64,000 nt of DNA from Lactuca virosa (taxonomy: Eukaryota > Streptophyta > Magnoliopsida > Asterales > Asteraceae). Within the stretch, counting starts at the first letter, position 1; each line of letters begins with the position of its first letter. This document shows positions 45,800-56,465 of the stretch, one piece after another. Below the pieces are notes generated by a model. It made no database searches. It saw nothing but the letters and a program-made list of their open reading frames with translations, and had not been told where the DNA came from. Location: positions 179,097,447 to 179,161,446 of the forward strand of contig CAKMRJ010000001.1 of assembly GCA_928212115.1 (NCBI GenBank). The letters are read 5' to 3'. The position numbers and the translations under genes are program-made.

Positions 45800-48700
45800 T
45801 GTAACGACCTGAAAATCCTTCCGGTATCGATGTTAGCTTTTTGTTACTCGAAAATTAATTGTTGTAAAGATATTTCGATTCTAAGGGTATAGAATGAAAT
45901 AAACTAAACAAAAAGGGTGTCAATTAATACCTAAATTAATTAATCGACATATTTAACGGGTATATAATTTAATTAATTGATTTTTATAGAAAATAAGGTA
46001 TATATATAATTCAGTAAGACGTATGAATGACATAGAGGAGTTAAAATGTCATAAAATGTCATTGAATGAAACTTGATTATTAAAGAAATTGTTAAAAGGT
46101 TAAAAGAATTATTTTGAAATAAATCGAAGGACTTAAAGTGTAACATTTCTATTTTGAATTCAATTTAACCGATAGTTACGTATGTGCTTATTTTCTTCCG
46201 TTTTCTTCGAGTATAGTAATTACGTATAACCTTCAAGGGAATTGGATCGATTATTCTCCAATCCGTTTCCTCGTGTGGAATAAGAAGTAATCCAGAAACC
46301 CACCTCCTGCCTTCGGTTCCCATTCGACGTCGTCAGGGTGTGAAGAAAAAAAAAGTAGCGATGGATTCCTCCCAAGTGTGGTGTGCGTCGACTGGAAGAA
46401 AGAGAGAAGAAGACAAGGCAGGGGCAGGTTGCGAACATCAGCAAGCAAGTCCCAATCGGTCTTGTTGTGGAGTGTCGATCACGATAGCAAGGGCGGTGGC
46501 TCCGATTTCTTGTTCCAAACTTGTTGAATTGGCCATTCATCTTGGTAATTCCCTGAATCTCCTTCCTATTAAGTTCATATTTCAATTAGATTCAAATTGC
46601 TTGCTGTGTTGGAGTTTAATCATGCACTATTTCACTTCAAAATTCAAATCATGGTTTTGTTCCCACTATTTGATGAATTGATCGAATTCATGCTTGACGA
46701 ATTTACTACAATCATGGGTTGAATTGTTTTTCTTTTGGTGAATTGCCTATTGATTCTTGAATCACCCAAAATATGTATGTTCCTATGTAAAGAATTCTCT
46801 TCATAAAAATCATGTTTTGAACTCTCTTTGTGAGTCTCAAAACAGCCCCTAGAAGTTTTGATATGTGGGAATTTATGTTGTTGTTTGGACTAGCAAAGAT
46901 TTTATCAAAATTCTAGCTTGGAAGTCCTCAAAATTTTTGGTGGTATTGTTTGTATTTTTGGTCTTCAAAACCATGACTTGGAGGCTGAAACAACAAACTT
47001 GAAAACCCCATAATGTGTGTCTAAAGTTCACTCAAAATTCGTCCCTACATGTATCTTGAACTAAAAGAAGTCTTTATTGGTGCATCAGGGCATCTTACTT
47101 TAGTCAATTCTTGGTCTTTTCATAAACCACTTAATTTATTTATTAATACCTTCATTCAAGCTTTTGGTGTGTTAAATCGTATGGCTTTAATCCTTTGTCC
47201 AAGATTATGAATCATACGGTGATTTTGGCAATTATTGGAAATCTGCACAGCAACTTCGCCCCACCTTGCGAGGGCTGTAGCTGCTAATCTGGGCAGAATT
47301 GGCTGATGCCCCTCTCCGGGTAAAATGTAGGAAATCGAGTCTAGTTTTCAGAAAGTCCGGAGTCAGCTCAATCGGAGTTAGAGATTCTGTTTTATGACCA
47401 AAACACTGAACAGTGGTCAAGCTGTGAAACTTAAAAAAATATGTAACCCATTAAGAAATTAAAGGTGTTAATGAAACGTGGACCCCATTTTGAGGATTGT
47501 TTGGTATGTGTGATTATTAGGTGAAAACTTGACAACTTCAATAAGGGTCAAGGCTTGAAGTAAAAAGGAGAACTCGCTTCAAACATAAGGTGAGTCGATA
47601 ATTTTTGTTGACTTTAGTGCATAACCGAAAACCACATCTCATAGGTGAATTGTTGATGCAAATTAGGAATCATGCTAGGTTTATAGATGCTTATGATAAT
47701 TGTTGAACATATGTTGTTTGCATCTTATGTGTGCTTATTCCTTGGTATCAGTTGCTATGGTGATATTCATGTTATGTGAACGTTGTAAATTGCATGCGGA
47801 TATGATGTGTCATGAATTGGTAGTTATATGCTATTGTATGGTGACATCATAATGAACTTCATTACATGATAATTACTCGTTTAAGTTGTATGAGTAACAT
47901 GATTATTATGGTGTATGCATGCTTTTGCGGGGTATAACGGTGACATGGGTAGATCCTTGCAAGTCGAATAGGTTGAAAGAGCTTAAGCGATAACGGTGAT
48001 TAGTTACACGAACTTTTCTAGATAGTCGTGTGACATGTGGTTCGTGTGCAGCTCGGTGTACGAGAACTGGAGTGGTGTTGGCTTTATGGTGTGGCCGGAT
48101 CAAACATCACGTGAGAATCGGGAGGTGTAACGGTAGAATTGACACCGTTTGTACCGATCCTGAACGACACCGTGAAGTACTTGTACTTTGCAAGTCGGAG
48201 TAGTGAAAGTGGAAGTCTTGGGGTTGGTGTATTCGGATGGTAGTCTTGAGCCACTTAGAGCACTAAACTGGCTGAGCACACGAGTAGTGAACGGGGTTAA
48301 GTTGTTGGGTAGACTCTCCCTAAGGAACCCCAAAGTAGTTAATCGGTCATATAATAAACGGTGAATTAAATTATATGTGATAATCGTTTAAGTTAAGTTG
48401 AAAACTATATGATTGAAATAAATTATGATATCATGTTATTTGTTTTTCTTGACTATGCTCTTATCATGATTTGCATGAATGACCCTTACGGGAATTGTGT
48501 GTTTTCTTTTTGGATGTGTACAACTTGTCGGCTCACGAAGCGGTTGCTGACACTTGTTTCTTTGTTAAATGCTTTTTGATTGGTACAGGTAGCTTAGGAG
48601 CATGGCTTGGTGAGGTTGGGTTCCTTTTGGGTAGTTAGTTTTAATAAAGATGCCACCTGAACACGTTTGGTTTTTATTTTCCTTTGAACTCCTTTTTGCA

Positions 48701-48853
48701 TTAATTAAATGGTTGAATGTTTGTTTATGAAAATGGTAACGTGTGGTTTGAAAATGTTTTGAATTAAAAAAACTAAGTCTTTCGCTAACGTATTCTGTTA
48801 AATAAATGTTTTAAAAAGGAAAAAAAAATTATGGTGAAAATTACGACGTTACA
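45800..48853 (+). mobile_element. 3.05-kb Ty3/gypsy solo LTR
   Basis: TGTAACGACC at the start and GACGTTACA at the end, the same terminal style as 139-2155. Perfect TATGT TSD at 45795-45799 and 48854-48858. Copies 2 and 3 of the tandem unit have the empty site with a single TATGT. No primer site or internal domain, hence solo. ORFs inside (for example 46220-46585 minus) are not supported as genes. Orientation is by similarity to the plus-strand LTR at 139 only. Confidence 0.92.
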
Positions 48854-49057
48854 TATGTGGTGGTAGTTCGTTGCAGTGAACAACCCAGGGAGTCGGATGC
48901 TAGGGCTTTCGGTGTCATGAAGGCGGTGGTATGATGATCATTTAAGTCAACGTTCGTGGCAGAGGCGGCCACACCCAAACCCCTAAAACGATATGTAGAA
49001 CATGAAAATCACGATCAAGCAAAAGCATAGTAAAATATAGAATTTGGAAGACAGACA

Positions 49058-49347
49058 TGTAGTGGTGTTGATTATGATGGCATGTGCGGAATTAGAAAGA
49101 TCTAGTGAATCATCATGTAAAATCAAGAACACAAGGAGTAAATAAATCTGTGTAAGCTCATATTAGATCTAGAAAGAATATACAAATGGGTTTGTACAAA
49201 GTTTCTCTCTCTAGTCTAACACTCCAAATGGTTCCTTCCCTAATGGGAGTCACTCACTTCCTATTTATAGGAAAGACTCAACCCATTTACACATACAAGA
49301 GGGTAAGCCTAAAATACTACATCCAAGAGTGACTTTGCACCCTAACA
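49058..49347 (-). repeat. 3' LTR of element E
   Basis: 290 bp, TG...CA ends on both strands (TGTAGTGG to CCTAACA on plus), near-identical to the D LTRs and to 53645-53934. Confidence 0.95.
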
Positions 49348-51769
49348 TTCTCCCCCTCAAAGTTAGGATTGGATGTCCCTGCTTCAGTCTCCAATGATCT
49401 AGCGCGATCAAGACCAAACTCCCCCTCGAAGTAACACCGGTCTTCAAATCCGCAAATGAATATTCGACAAACCCGAGAAGCTTCGAATACCCATCATTCT
49501 CCCCCTTTTTATAATCAAAAAATGATTATAAAACCCATTAAGCGTGAGAAACGCCCGAGGAATAGTCTTCACGATACTCCCGCTTGATGTGTACCAAAAT
49601 GAATCACCAAAAATCTTGCACGGAAAAACAATCACGAAAAAGCCACAAAAAATTTCCAATTTATGAAAATTTTTGACTTTTTGGGTGAAAGTTGCAAGAT
49701 TTTTCAAAAACCGGGTAAAAATCGTCACTAAAAAATTCTGCAGGGACCCGTTGCGCCCAAAACAGCAAAATATGCAAAACTCTCCCCTTTTTCAAAGCTG
49801 GTTAGAAAGCGTCAATTTGCAAAAACTGCAGGGGCCTGAAATGCATTTTCATCAATTTTCAGCAAAAACAATCCTTTTTCGAAAATGGGTATGAACCGCC
49901 AAACATTCGAAGCCTCAGGTATTATTTTCGAAAATTCTGCCATTTGTGTTCCAAACATACGAAGAGTTGTCCCAAACATTCGAAAATTCAGAAAATTTTC
50001 GAATTTGAGTGAAAAGTGTCAAACATTCAAAACTTCAATTAATTGTGGAGGTGACAAATATTCGAAGGTACAGGGGTTGAATTCGAAAATTCTGCTTTTT
50101 GATCAAAGTTTTTGGTCATTCATATGAAGCCTTTTTCCATTTGTCAACCATTCGAAATTTGAGGGACTACATTCGAAAAATTTTACTTCTCCATTCCAAA
50201 CATACGAAAATTTTACATCCAAACATACGAAAATTTTTCCTTCTCTCTCCCCTTCGAACGAAAATCATCTTCCCCAAATTTTCTCTCTCCTCTTCGTATG
50301 ATCATAGCACCAAATCCATAACCATATTCACGAATTCGAAGGCATTCGAAGCCTCTTAATGAACAGTAACCTCTTAATCATCCAACCTCTGAATCGAATT
50401 ATCTCACTTTGTATATTCAACCCAAAATCAATTTTCGTTCTTACAGTTCATCGTTTTTCGTTCGTTTTCCAGTTCACCAAACCCAAAATCGAATAACAGA
50501 TCCTTTATCAATTCATCGTTCATTCCACAACAATTTTCTCCGATTCAACACTAACATTCGAAATCAACTGTACATCTTAAAATCAACTTCATTCAAATTC
50601 AAGGCTTCATTCAAAATGAAATCGACTCCAAAATCGACTCCAAAATCGATCTCAACCTAAGTAATGACCAACGAATCCAAGTCGTCTCTTTCAACAAATC
50701 AACCATTCTATTTCGTTTCCAAATCAACGAATCCAAACTCCAAACTTTCATTCTTCGCTTTTCAGTTATGAACACAAATACCATCGACCATTGAAAAATC
50801 GACTTCCAATACCCACGATCGACTCTCGACTATCAACCTATAAGGATTCGAAATTAAACCAAATCCATTCGATCCTAATATTTTCCCAGTTGACAAAAGA
50901 AGAACAATATCAGTCTCGAATTCAATTTCTACTCAAGATCCATAACAGCAACATCGCAAATCGATTTATCATCGCCAATTCTTCTAACACAAATTTCGAT
51001 TTCAAGATTAAAAATTTGTTGAATCCATTTGAATTCCAAATACAGTCTGATTCCCCAAGCCATCGAAGCGAGCATCGATCGACTCCAACACACATCGACT
51101 GTCTATACCAAATAAATCCAACAATCGATTCCTACAACTTTCGAAATCAACAATCAATGTTCTTCATCTGTTCGTAATCAATCCTTGACCATCATACTTG
51201 ATTTCCATTCAAAATCAGTCGAATAATGAACCAAAATCAATTTCAATTTTGACTTTAACAAAAACTCGGTTGACTTTCAATTGAATCAATTATTGACATC
51301 TTGATCATAATCGATTTTATGGCTGTACAATCCAAACATAATCGATTCACAAGAGAATTCCACAAGAAACAAACATTGACTGTTAAGAATTACGATACGA
51401 ATCAAAACTCGTATGAACACAGTCAAGAATAGTTGAGAGTACAAACACTTGAAGCATGTGATGAGGATCGATCAAAGTGTTTATTCTTTTGGGCTTCACC
51501 AGGAACAATCTCGTATGAATCAAATTATGTAAAGGGACTCAAATGAATAAAAGAACAGTAATGGATCAAAATTGAGTTTGGGCTTCAAAGATTAGTTCAT
51601 GAACAGTGACTTTCAAATTAAAAGAAATGATGAACAATGAATTTCGAAGTTTGTTAAAATGATTTTGATTTTTGAATTTTCGATCTAAACAAAAATAATT
51701 GGATCAACTATGGGGTTGGAACTGATTAGATCCAATGAGGCAAATCGATCAAAAATGAAAAACGAAAAG

Positions 51770-52450
51770 TACGAATTGAAATCATGGACGTTTTGGAATC
51801 CATTTGAGAATTTGAGATACCTTTTTGACGAATCTAGTTCCATTTTCAACAAACGAATCAAATGTAGAAGATCTTGGTTCTTTTGTTGGAATGAGAAAAT
51901 CTCCAAATCAAACATTGTACCACCCACTATGCGAGATGTACAACTCGTGCTTCGTGTTCTTCAACGATCCAAGAACATCTTCAAAAGAACCACCAACACT
52001 TTTGGGTTTTGACTTCAAATTCAATGCAACACTTGGAGATTGTTGCTTTGGAACCCAAATTTGCTTCACGGATTTCGGCTTCACAACATTTGACAATTTT
52101 TGTGAGTAAACCCGCTTGTTTTTCCGATTAATCTTCTTCTTTTTCTTTTCATCTTTTTGCATCTTGAAGACTTGATTTCATGAACAAACCCACTTTTCAC
52201 AACTTCAACTTTATGAGTTTGAATCAAATCTTTTGGAGTTTGATACTTGTGAATTACTTGGATCACTGGCTTCCGATAAGGAATCATTCCTTCAAACGAA
52301 TCACAAGAACACAAAATATCAACGGTTTGAACTCCAATCGAGCAAAAAACTTTTTCATAATGAAAATCAACTTGAACTCCTTTTTCTTGAACATCAAGAA
52401 CATGATGATCATCAAGAACATCTTCAACAAACATAAGAGCATGAAGATCT
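51770..52450 (-). pseudogene. unknown D-family protein in element E, N-terminus lost
   Basis: The minus strand reads FCSIGVQTVDILCSCDS, GMIPYRKPVIQ, a Lys-rich run, then KQIWVPKQQSP, HSGWYNVRFGDFLIPTKEP and an ending near 51770 as in D. It keeps CAA where D has a stop, but a base is missing before the Lys-rich run, so it needs a frame change there. Residue changes relative to D are few and many look conservative. The N-terminal third (about 95 residues in D) is gone with the 5' end of the element. Confidence 0.6.
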
Positions 52451-52591
52451 ACGCATAAGGCAAGGGGTGATAAGAGGTTGTTTGACTTTTTCAATTGTTG
52501 TTTAGATAAGATCTACGCATAAACTAATTGTAAAATATTGCAGTAAACCTTGTACCTCTTAAAATTCAGCAAAACATGCTAAATGCTTATT
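52451..52591. repeat. tail of tandem unit copy 1 with junction filler
   Basis: ACGCATAA (52451-52458) matches the sequence after AGATCT inside the unit, and is followed by GGCAAGGGGTGATAAGAGG, which is the unit section that lies about 50 bp earlier. The junction therefore has a short copied filler. Confidence 0.75.
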
Positions 52592-53413
52592 AATAATCAG
52601 TAAATAAAAAATCCAAACTGGTGCACAATTTTAGTAGTTGAGTTTAATTAATCAAAAATTATAAAATACCATCAAAATACAAAGTCTTAATTACCATTCT
52701 GCCCTCTTGTGATATGTGCTCATCAAACTCTATCTACCTTGCATCAAAACAAACAATACTCAAACCCGGGTTTTTATTTCCAGATGTAAAGACAAAAAAA
52801 ATCAAACAGGTCTATATAGATGACTAAGATCAGAAAGAGCAAGACAAAAAAAATGCACAAATAAAACCTTTGAAGCACTTCTATGATCAAATTCTCTACA
52901 AAATAACCCATATTTACACAAAAATAGCACTTGCTCGCCTTCTTCTTATCTTATAGATACACACATACAGACATCTGCACACATGGATACACAAGATACA
53001 CACAAACACAAACCTGATTATCTGCACATACACGTACATGTTAGAGTAATTAAAAAGACTATTCAAAATAGAAATAGAAAAACACAATTATTTCTTGCAT
53101 TTAACCCCAGTTAACACACATCTGTTTATATTTCGACTTTCATTCCCACCTTGCATCACTTCTATCTTCTATATTTTCTATACAAATTCGTTTCTCTGTT
53201 TAAAAACAAAAACCATAAACAATGGGAACTAAAAACGATAAATGGTTAAAAAGGTAAAAACAGAAATACCAAACATGTTATACTTGAAATAACCTGGAAC
53301 CAAGAACAATGGTAGTTCTTTCGTGGTTTTAGAGGTTGATTCGTTCCAGATTTTGGAACCTGGTAGAAAATCGAACATGTTAGAATGAGATATGGCAACA
53401 AAAACCACTAAAT

Positions 53414-53545
53414 TTAGCACTTATTTGGGGGTGAGAGGTGGTATGTGGTGGTAGTTCGTTGCGGTGAACAACCCAGGGAGTCGGATGCTAGGGCTTTCGG
53501 TGTCATGAAGGCGGTGGTATGATGATCATTTAAGTCGACGTTCAT
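53414..53545 (-). CDS. 43-aa ORF, tandem unit copy 2
   Basis: ATG at 53543-53545, stop TAA at 53414-53416. Begins MNVDLNDHHTTAFMTPKALA and ends SPPNKC. It differs from copy 3 by one silent change (GTC for GTT). It lies downstream of a leader that here is split by the solo LTR at 53645. Not recognised; it may be an upstream ORF or first exon rather than a protein gene. Confidence 0.3.
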   Translation of the reverse strand: MNVDLNDHHTTAFMTPKALASDSLGCSPQRTTTTYHLSPPNKC

Positions 53546-53644
53546 GGCAGAGGCGGCCACACCCAAACCCCTAAAACGATATGTAGAACATGAAAATCAC
53601 GATCAAGCAAAAGCATAGTAAAATATAGAATTGCAAGACAGACA

Positions 53645-53934
53645 TGTAGTGGTGTTGATTATGATGGCATGTGCGGAATTAGAAAGATCTAGTGAATCAT
53701 CATGTAAAATCAAGAACACAAGGAGTAAATAAATCTATGTAAGCTCATATTAGATCTAGAAAGAATATACAAATGGGTTTGTATAAAGTTTCTCTCTCTA
53801 GTCTAACACTCCAAATGGTTCCTTACCTAATGGGAGTCACTCACTTCCTATTTATAGGAAAGACTCAACCCATTTACACATACAAGAGGGTAAGCCTAAA
53901 ATACTACATCCAAGTGTGACTTTGCACCCTAACA
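53645..53934 (-). mobile_element. D-family solo LTR
   Basis: 290 bp, flanked on both sides by AGACA (53640-53644 and 53935-53939). There is no element body on either side, so it is a solo LTR. The target is the same base position as element E in copy 1; copy 3 has the empty site (about 55288-55300). Confidence 0.93.
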
Positions 53935-53996
53935 AGACAGAGAGAGCAAATCGTACTGTGTTTCTTTATGCAGTAGTAACGATGGTGATTTTAAGT

Positions 53997-54004
53997 TTTA
54001 TATT
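53997..54004 (-). promoter_or_regulatory. TATA-like box, tandem unit copy 2
   Basis: ATATAAAA on the minus strand, about 60 bases before the CT-rich leader that the solo LTR interrupts. Aligns with CTATAAAA of copy 3. Confidence 0.35.
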
Positions 54005-55068
54005 AATTGTATAAGCTCATACTTTGACTGAGTCTACCATTTCAAATCATCAACAATCGATGACGTGGGAGGTTGTTGGACGGATAGGAATAGGGACCTG
54101 GTCAAAACAACAAGGCAAGGGGTGATAAGAGGTTGTTTGACTTTTTCAATTGTTGTTTAGATAAGATCTACGCATAAACTAATTGTAAATATTGCAGTAA
54201 ACCTTGTACCTCTTAAAATTCAGCAAAACATGCTAAATGCTTATTAATAATCAGTAAATAAAAAATCCAAATTAGTGCACAATTTTAGTAGTTGAGTTTA
54301 ATTAATCAAAAATTATAAAATACCATCAAAATACAAAGTCTTAATTACCATTCTGCCCTCTTGTGATATGTGTTCATCAAACTCTATCTACCTTGCATCA
54401 AAACAAACAATACTCAAACCCGGGTTTTTATTTCCAGATGGAAAGACAAAAAAAAATCAAACATGTCTATATAGATGACTAAGATCAGAAGGAGCAAGAC
54501 AAAAAAATGCAAAAATAAAACCTTTGAAGCACTTCTATGATCAAATTCTCTACAAAATAACCCATATTTACACAAAAATAGCACTTGCTCGCCTTCTTCT
54601 TATCTTATAGATACACACATACAGACATCTGCACACATGGATACACAAGATACACACAAACACAAACCTGATTATCTGCACATACACGTACATGTTAGAG
54701 TAATTAAAAAGACTATTCAAAATAGAAATAGAAAAACACAATTATTTCTTGCATTTAACCCCAGTTAACACACATCTGTTTATATTTCGACTTTCATTCC
54801 CACCTTGCATCACTTCTATCTTCTATATTTTCTATACAAATTCGTTTCGCTGTTTAAAAACAAAAACCATAAACAATGGGAACTAAAAACGATAAATGAT
54901 TAAAAAGGTAAAAACAGAAATACCAAACATGTTATAACTTGAAATAACCTGGAACCAAGAACAATGGTAGTTCTTTCGTGGTTTTAGAGGTTGATTCGTT
55001 CCAGATTTTGGAACCTGGTAGAAAATCGAACATGTTAGAATGAGATATGGCAACAAAAACCACTAAAT

Positions 55069-55200
55069 TTAGCACTTATTTGGGGGTGAGAGGTGGTATG
55101 TGGTGGTAGTTCGTTGCGGTGAACAACCCAGGGAGTCGGATGCTAGGGCTTTCGGTGTCATGAAGGCGGTGGTATGATGATCATTTAAGTCAACGTTCAT
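55069..55200 (-). CDS. 43-aa ORF, tandem unit copy 3
   Basis: ATG at 55198-55200, TAA at 55069-55071. Thr/Pro/Ser-rich C-terminus (QRTTTTYHLSPPNKC). A CT-rich leader (about 55288-55308) and a TATA-like box (55356-55363) lie upstream on the same strand with spacing that suits a plant promoter. The ORF may be a uORF or first coding exon of a gene whose remainder was left of copy 1 or lost. A possible splice donor CAG|GT and an acceptor-like TTCTACCAG lie downstream, but no second exon can be fixed. Confidence 0.3.
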   Translation of the reverse strand: MNVDLNDHHTTAFMTPKALASDSLGCSPQRTTTTYHLSPPNKC

Positions 55201-55355
55201 GGCAGAGGCGGCCACACCCAAACCCCTAAAACGATATGTAGAACATGAAAATCACGATCAAGCAAAAGCATAGTAAAAGATAGAGTTGCAAGACAGACAG
55301 AGAGAGAAAATCGTATTTTGTTTCTTTATGTAGTAGGAGCGATGGTGATTTTGGG

Positions 55356-55363
55356 TTTTATAG
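55356..55363 (-). promoter_or_regulatory. TATA-like box, tandem unit copy 3
   Basis: CTATAAAA on the minus strand, about 50 bases before a run of CT dinucleotides typical of plant 5' leaders, and about 155 bases before the 43-aa ORF. Confidence 0.4.
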
Positions 55364-55605
55364 TAATTGTATAAGCTCATACTTTAACTGAGTCTACCAT
55401 TTCAAATCATCAACAATCGATGACGTGGGAGGTTGTTGGACGGATAGGAATAGGGACCTGGTCAAAACAACAAGGCAGGGGGTGATAAGAGGTTGTTTGA
55501 CTTTTTCAATTGTTGTTTAGATAAGATCTATGCATAAACTGATTGTAAATATTGCAGTATACCTTGTACCTCTTAAAATTCAGCAGAACATGCTAAATGT
55601 TTATT

Positions 55606-55608
<3 letters not shown>

Positions 55609-55662
<54 letters not shown>
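55609..55662. repeat. (TA)n microsatellite
   Basis: Uninterrupted TA run between the tandem array and the next gypsy LTR; it is probably the insertion target of that element. Confidence 0.95.
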
Positions 55663-55665
<3 letters not shown>

Positions 55666-56013
55666 GACAATCGTCAATTTCCGGTCAAGTCAAAGTCAAA
55701 CAAAGTCAACAAGTCAAACCGGTCAACTCAGTTGACCCTTATATGTTAGGGTTTACTCTATGTAATTACTAAACAACCCGCTATATTTAATGAAAAACAT
55801 CATTGGAAAATTCGTGTGTTTAATTTTCTTAGCCTTGATAATGCTAAACAATGAACCAAAGAGATAAAACACTATTGCACACTCATCGGGAGTGTGTAGG
55901 ACACTAAAACATGACTTAACGGGGTTTACAGACCTTGCATTGCGAAGCCGGACACTCAAAAAGGTCACAAACGTAACCTCCCTCAATCGTTTTCACTCTA
56001 TCTCCTTCTATTT

Positions 56014-56216
56014 GAAATCTCTCCAAGAATGTCAAATCTCTCCCAAATCTCTCCAAGAATGTCAAATCTCTCCCAAATCTCTCCAAGAATGTGAAATCTC
56101 TCCAAAATCTCTCTCTGTATGAGAAATCTCTCCAAGAACGTCAAATCTCTCCCAAATCTCTCTCTGTATAAGAAATCTCTCCAAGAATGTCAAATCTCTC
56201 CCAAATCTCTCTCAAA
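56014..56216 (+). repeat. 30-bp minisatellite in F LTR
   Basis: Units close to AAATCTCTCCAAGAATGTC plus AAATCTCTCCC in tandem, about six, some with a CTCTCTGTATGAG variant. Confidence 0.85.
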
Positions 56217-56372
56217 ACCTCTTTTGGTTTTTTTTCGTAATCAATTGGGGCGTCCCGACACTTGATTTGGTGAAAAACCATGCGAAACGGGAAGATACCT
56301 TGGAAAATAGCCTATTAGGGCCGGAGCCCTTCTATAGGGATCAAACCCTCCTTGAACCGGAGTCTCCCTGAG

Positions 56373-56465
56373 GAGCCGCAGCCAGCAAGCCGCAGCCAGC
56401 AGCCGTAGCAGCAGCCAGCAAGCCGCAGCCAGCAGCTGCCGACCGCAGCCACCGACCGCAGCGGC
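56373..56465 (+). repeat. GC-rich CCGCAGCCAGCA repeats
   Basis: Irregular repeats of CCGCAGCCAGCA within an otherwise AT-rich LTR. Confidence 0.8.

Larger units (their letters stand above)
49058..52450 (-). mobile_element. element E: D-family element, 5' end lost
   Basis: Minus-strand relative of element D. Its 3' LTR is 49058-49347 with AGACA outside (49053-49057) and the purine tract GAGGGGGAGAA next to it (49348-49358 on plus). The internal region follows the D element to the point matching about 20465 of D, where it stops at 52450. The 5' LTR, primer site and N-terminal part of the ORF are missing. The break joins tandem-unit sequence through a shared AGATCT. Confidence 0.9.
44942..52591. 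repeat. tandem unit, copy 1 (interrupted twice)
   Basis: Begins AATAATCAGTAAATAAAAAA like copies 2 and 3. It carries a gypsy solo LTR (45800-48853) and a D-family element (49058-52450). The part of the unit after the D-family site is missing except for the last 133 bp (52459-52591). The promoter-like section is therefore deleted. The 43-aa ORF start is changed to ACG and the ORF is cut by the solo LTR. Confidence 0.9.
52592..54245. repeat. tandem unit, copy 2 (with D-family solo LTR)
   Basis: 1654 bp; 1359 bp after removing the solo LTR and one TSD copy. Matches copy 3 along its length, including the CT-rich leader, TATA box and the 43-aa ORF. Confidence 0.92.
54246..55605. repeat. tandem unit, copy 3 (uninterrupted)
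   Basis: 1360 bp from AATAATCAG to GTTTATT. This is the reference copy: both insertion sites found in copies 1 and 2 are empty. The right border runs into a TA microsatellite. Confidence 0.92.

Noticed and set aside
46220..46681. Overlapping ORFs of 113-121 aa on both strands.
   Set aside because: They lie inside a gypsy solo LTR bounded by a perfect TSD, with no domain recognised.
49058..53934. A complete D-family element with LTRs at 49058-49347 and 53645-53934.
   Set aside because: The right LTR is flanked by AGACA on both sides and by tandem-unit sequence, without primer site next to it; it is a separate solo LTR, and element E is truncated at 52450.
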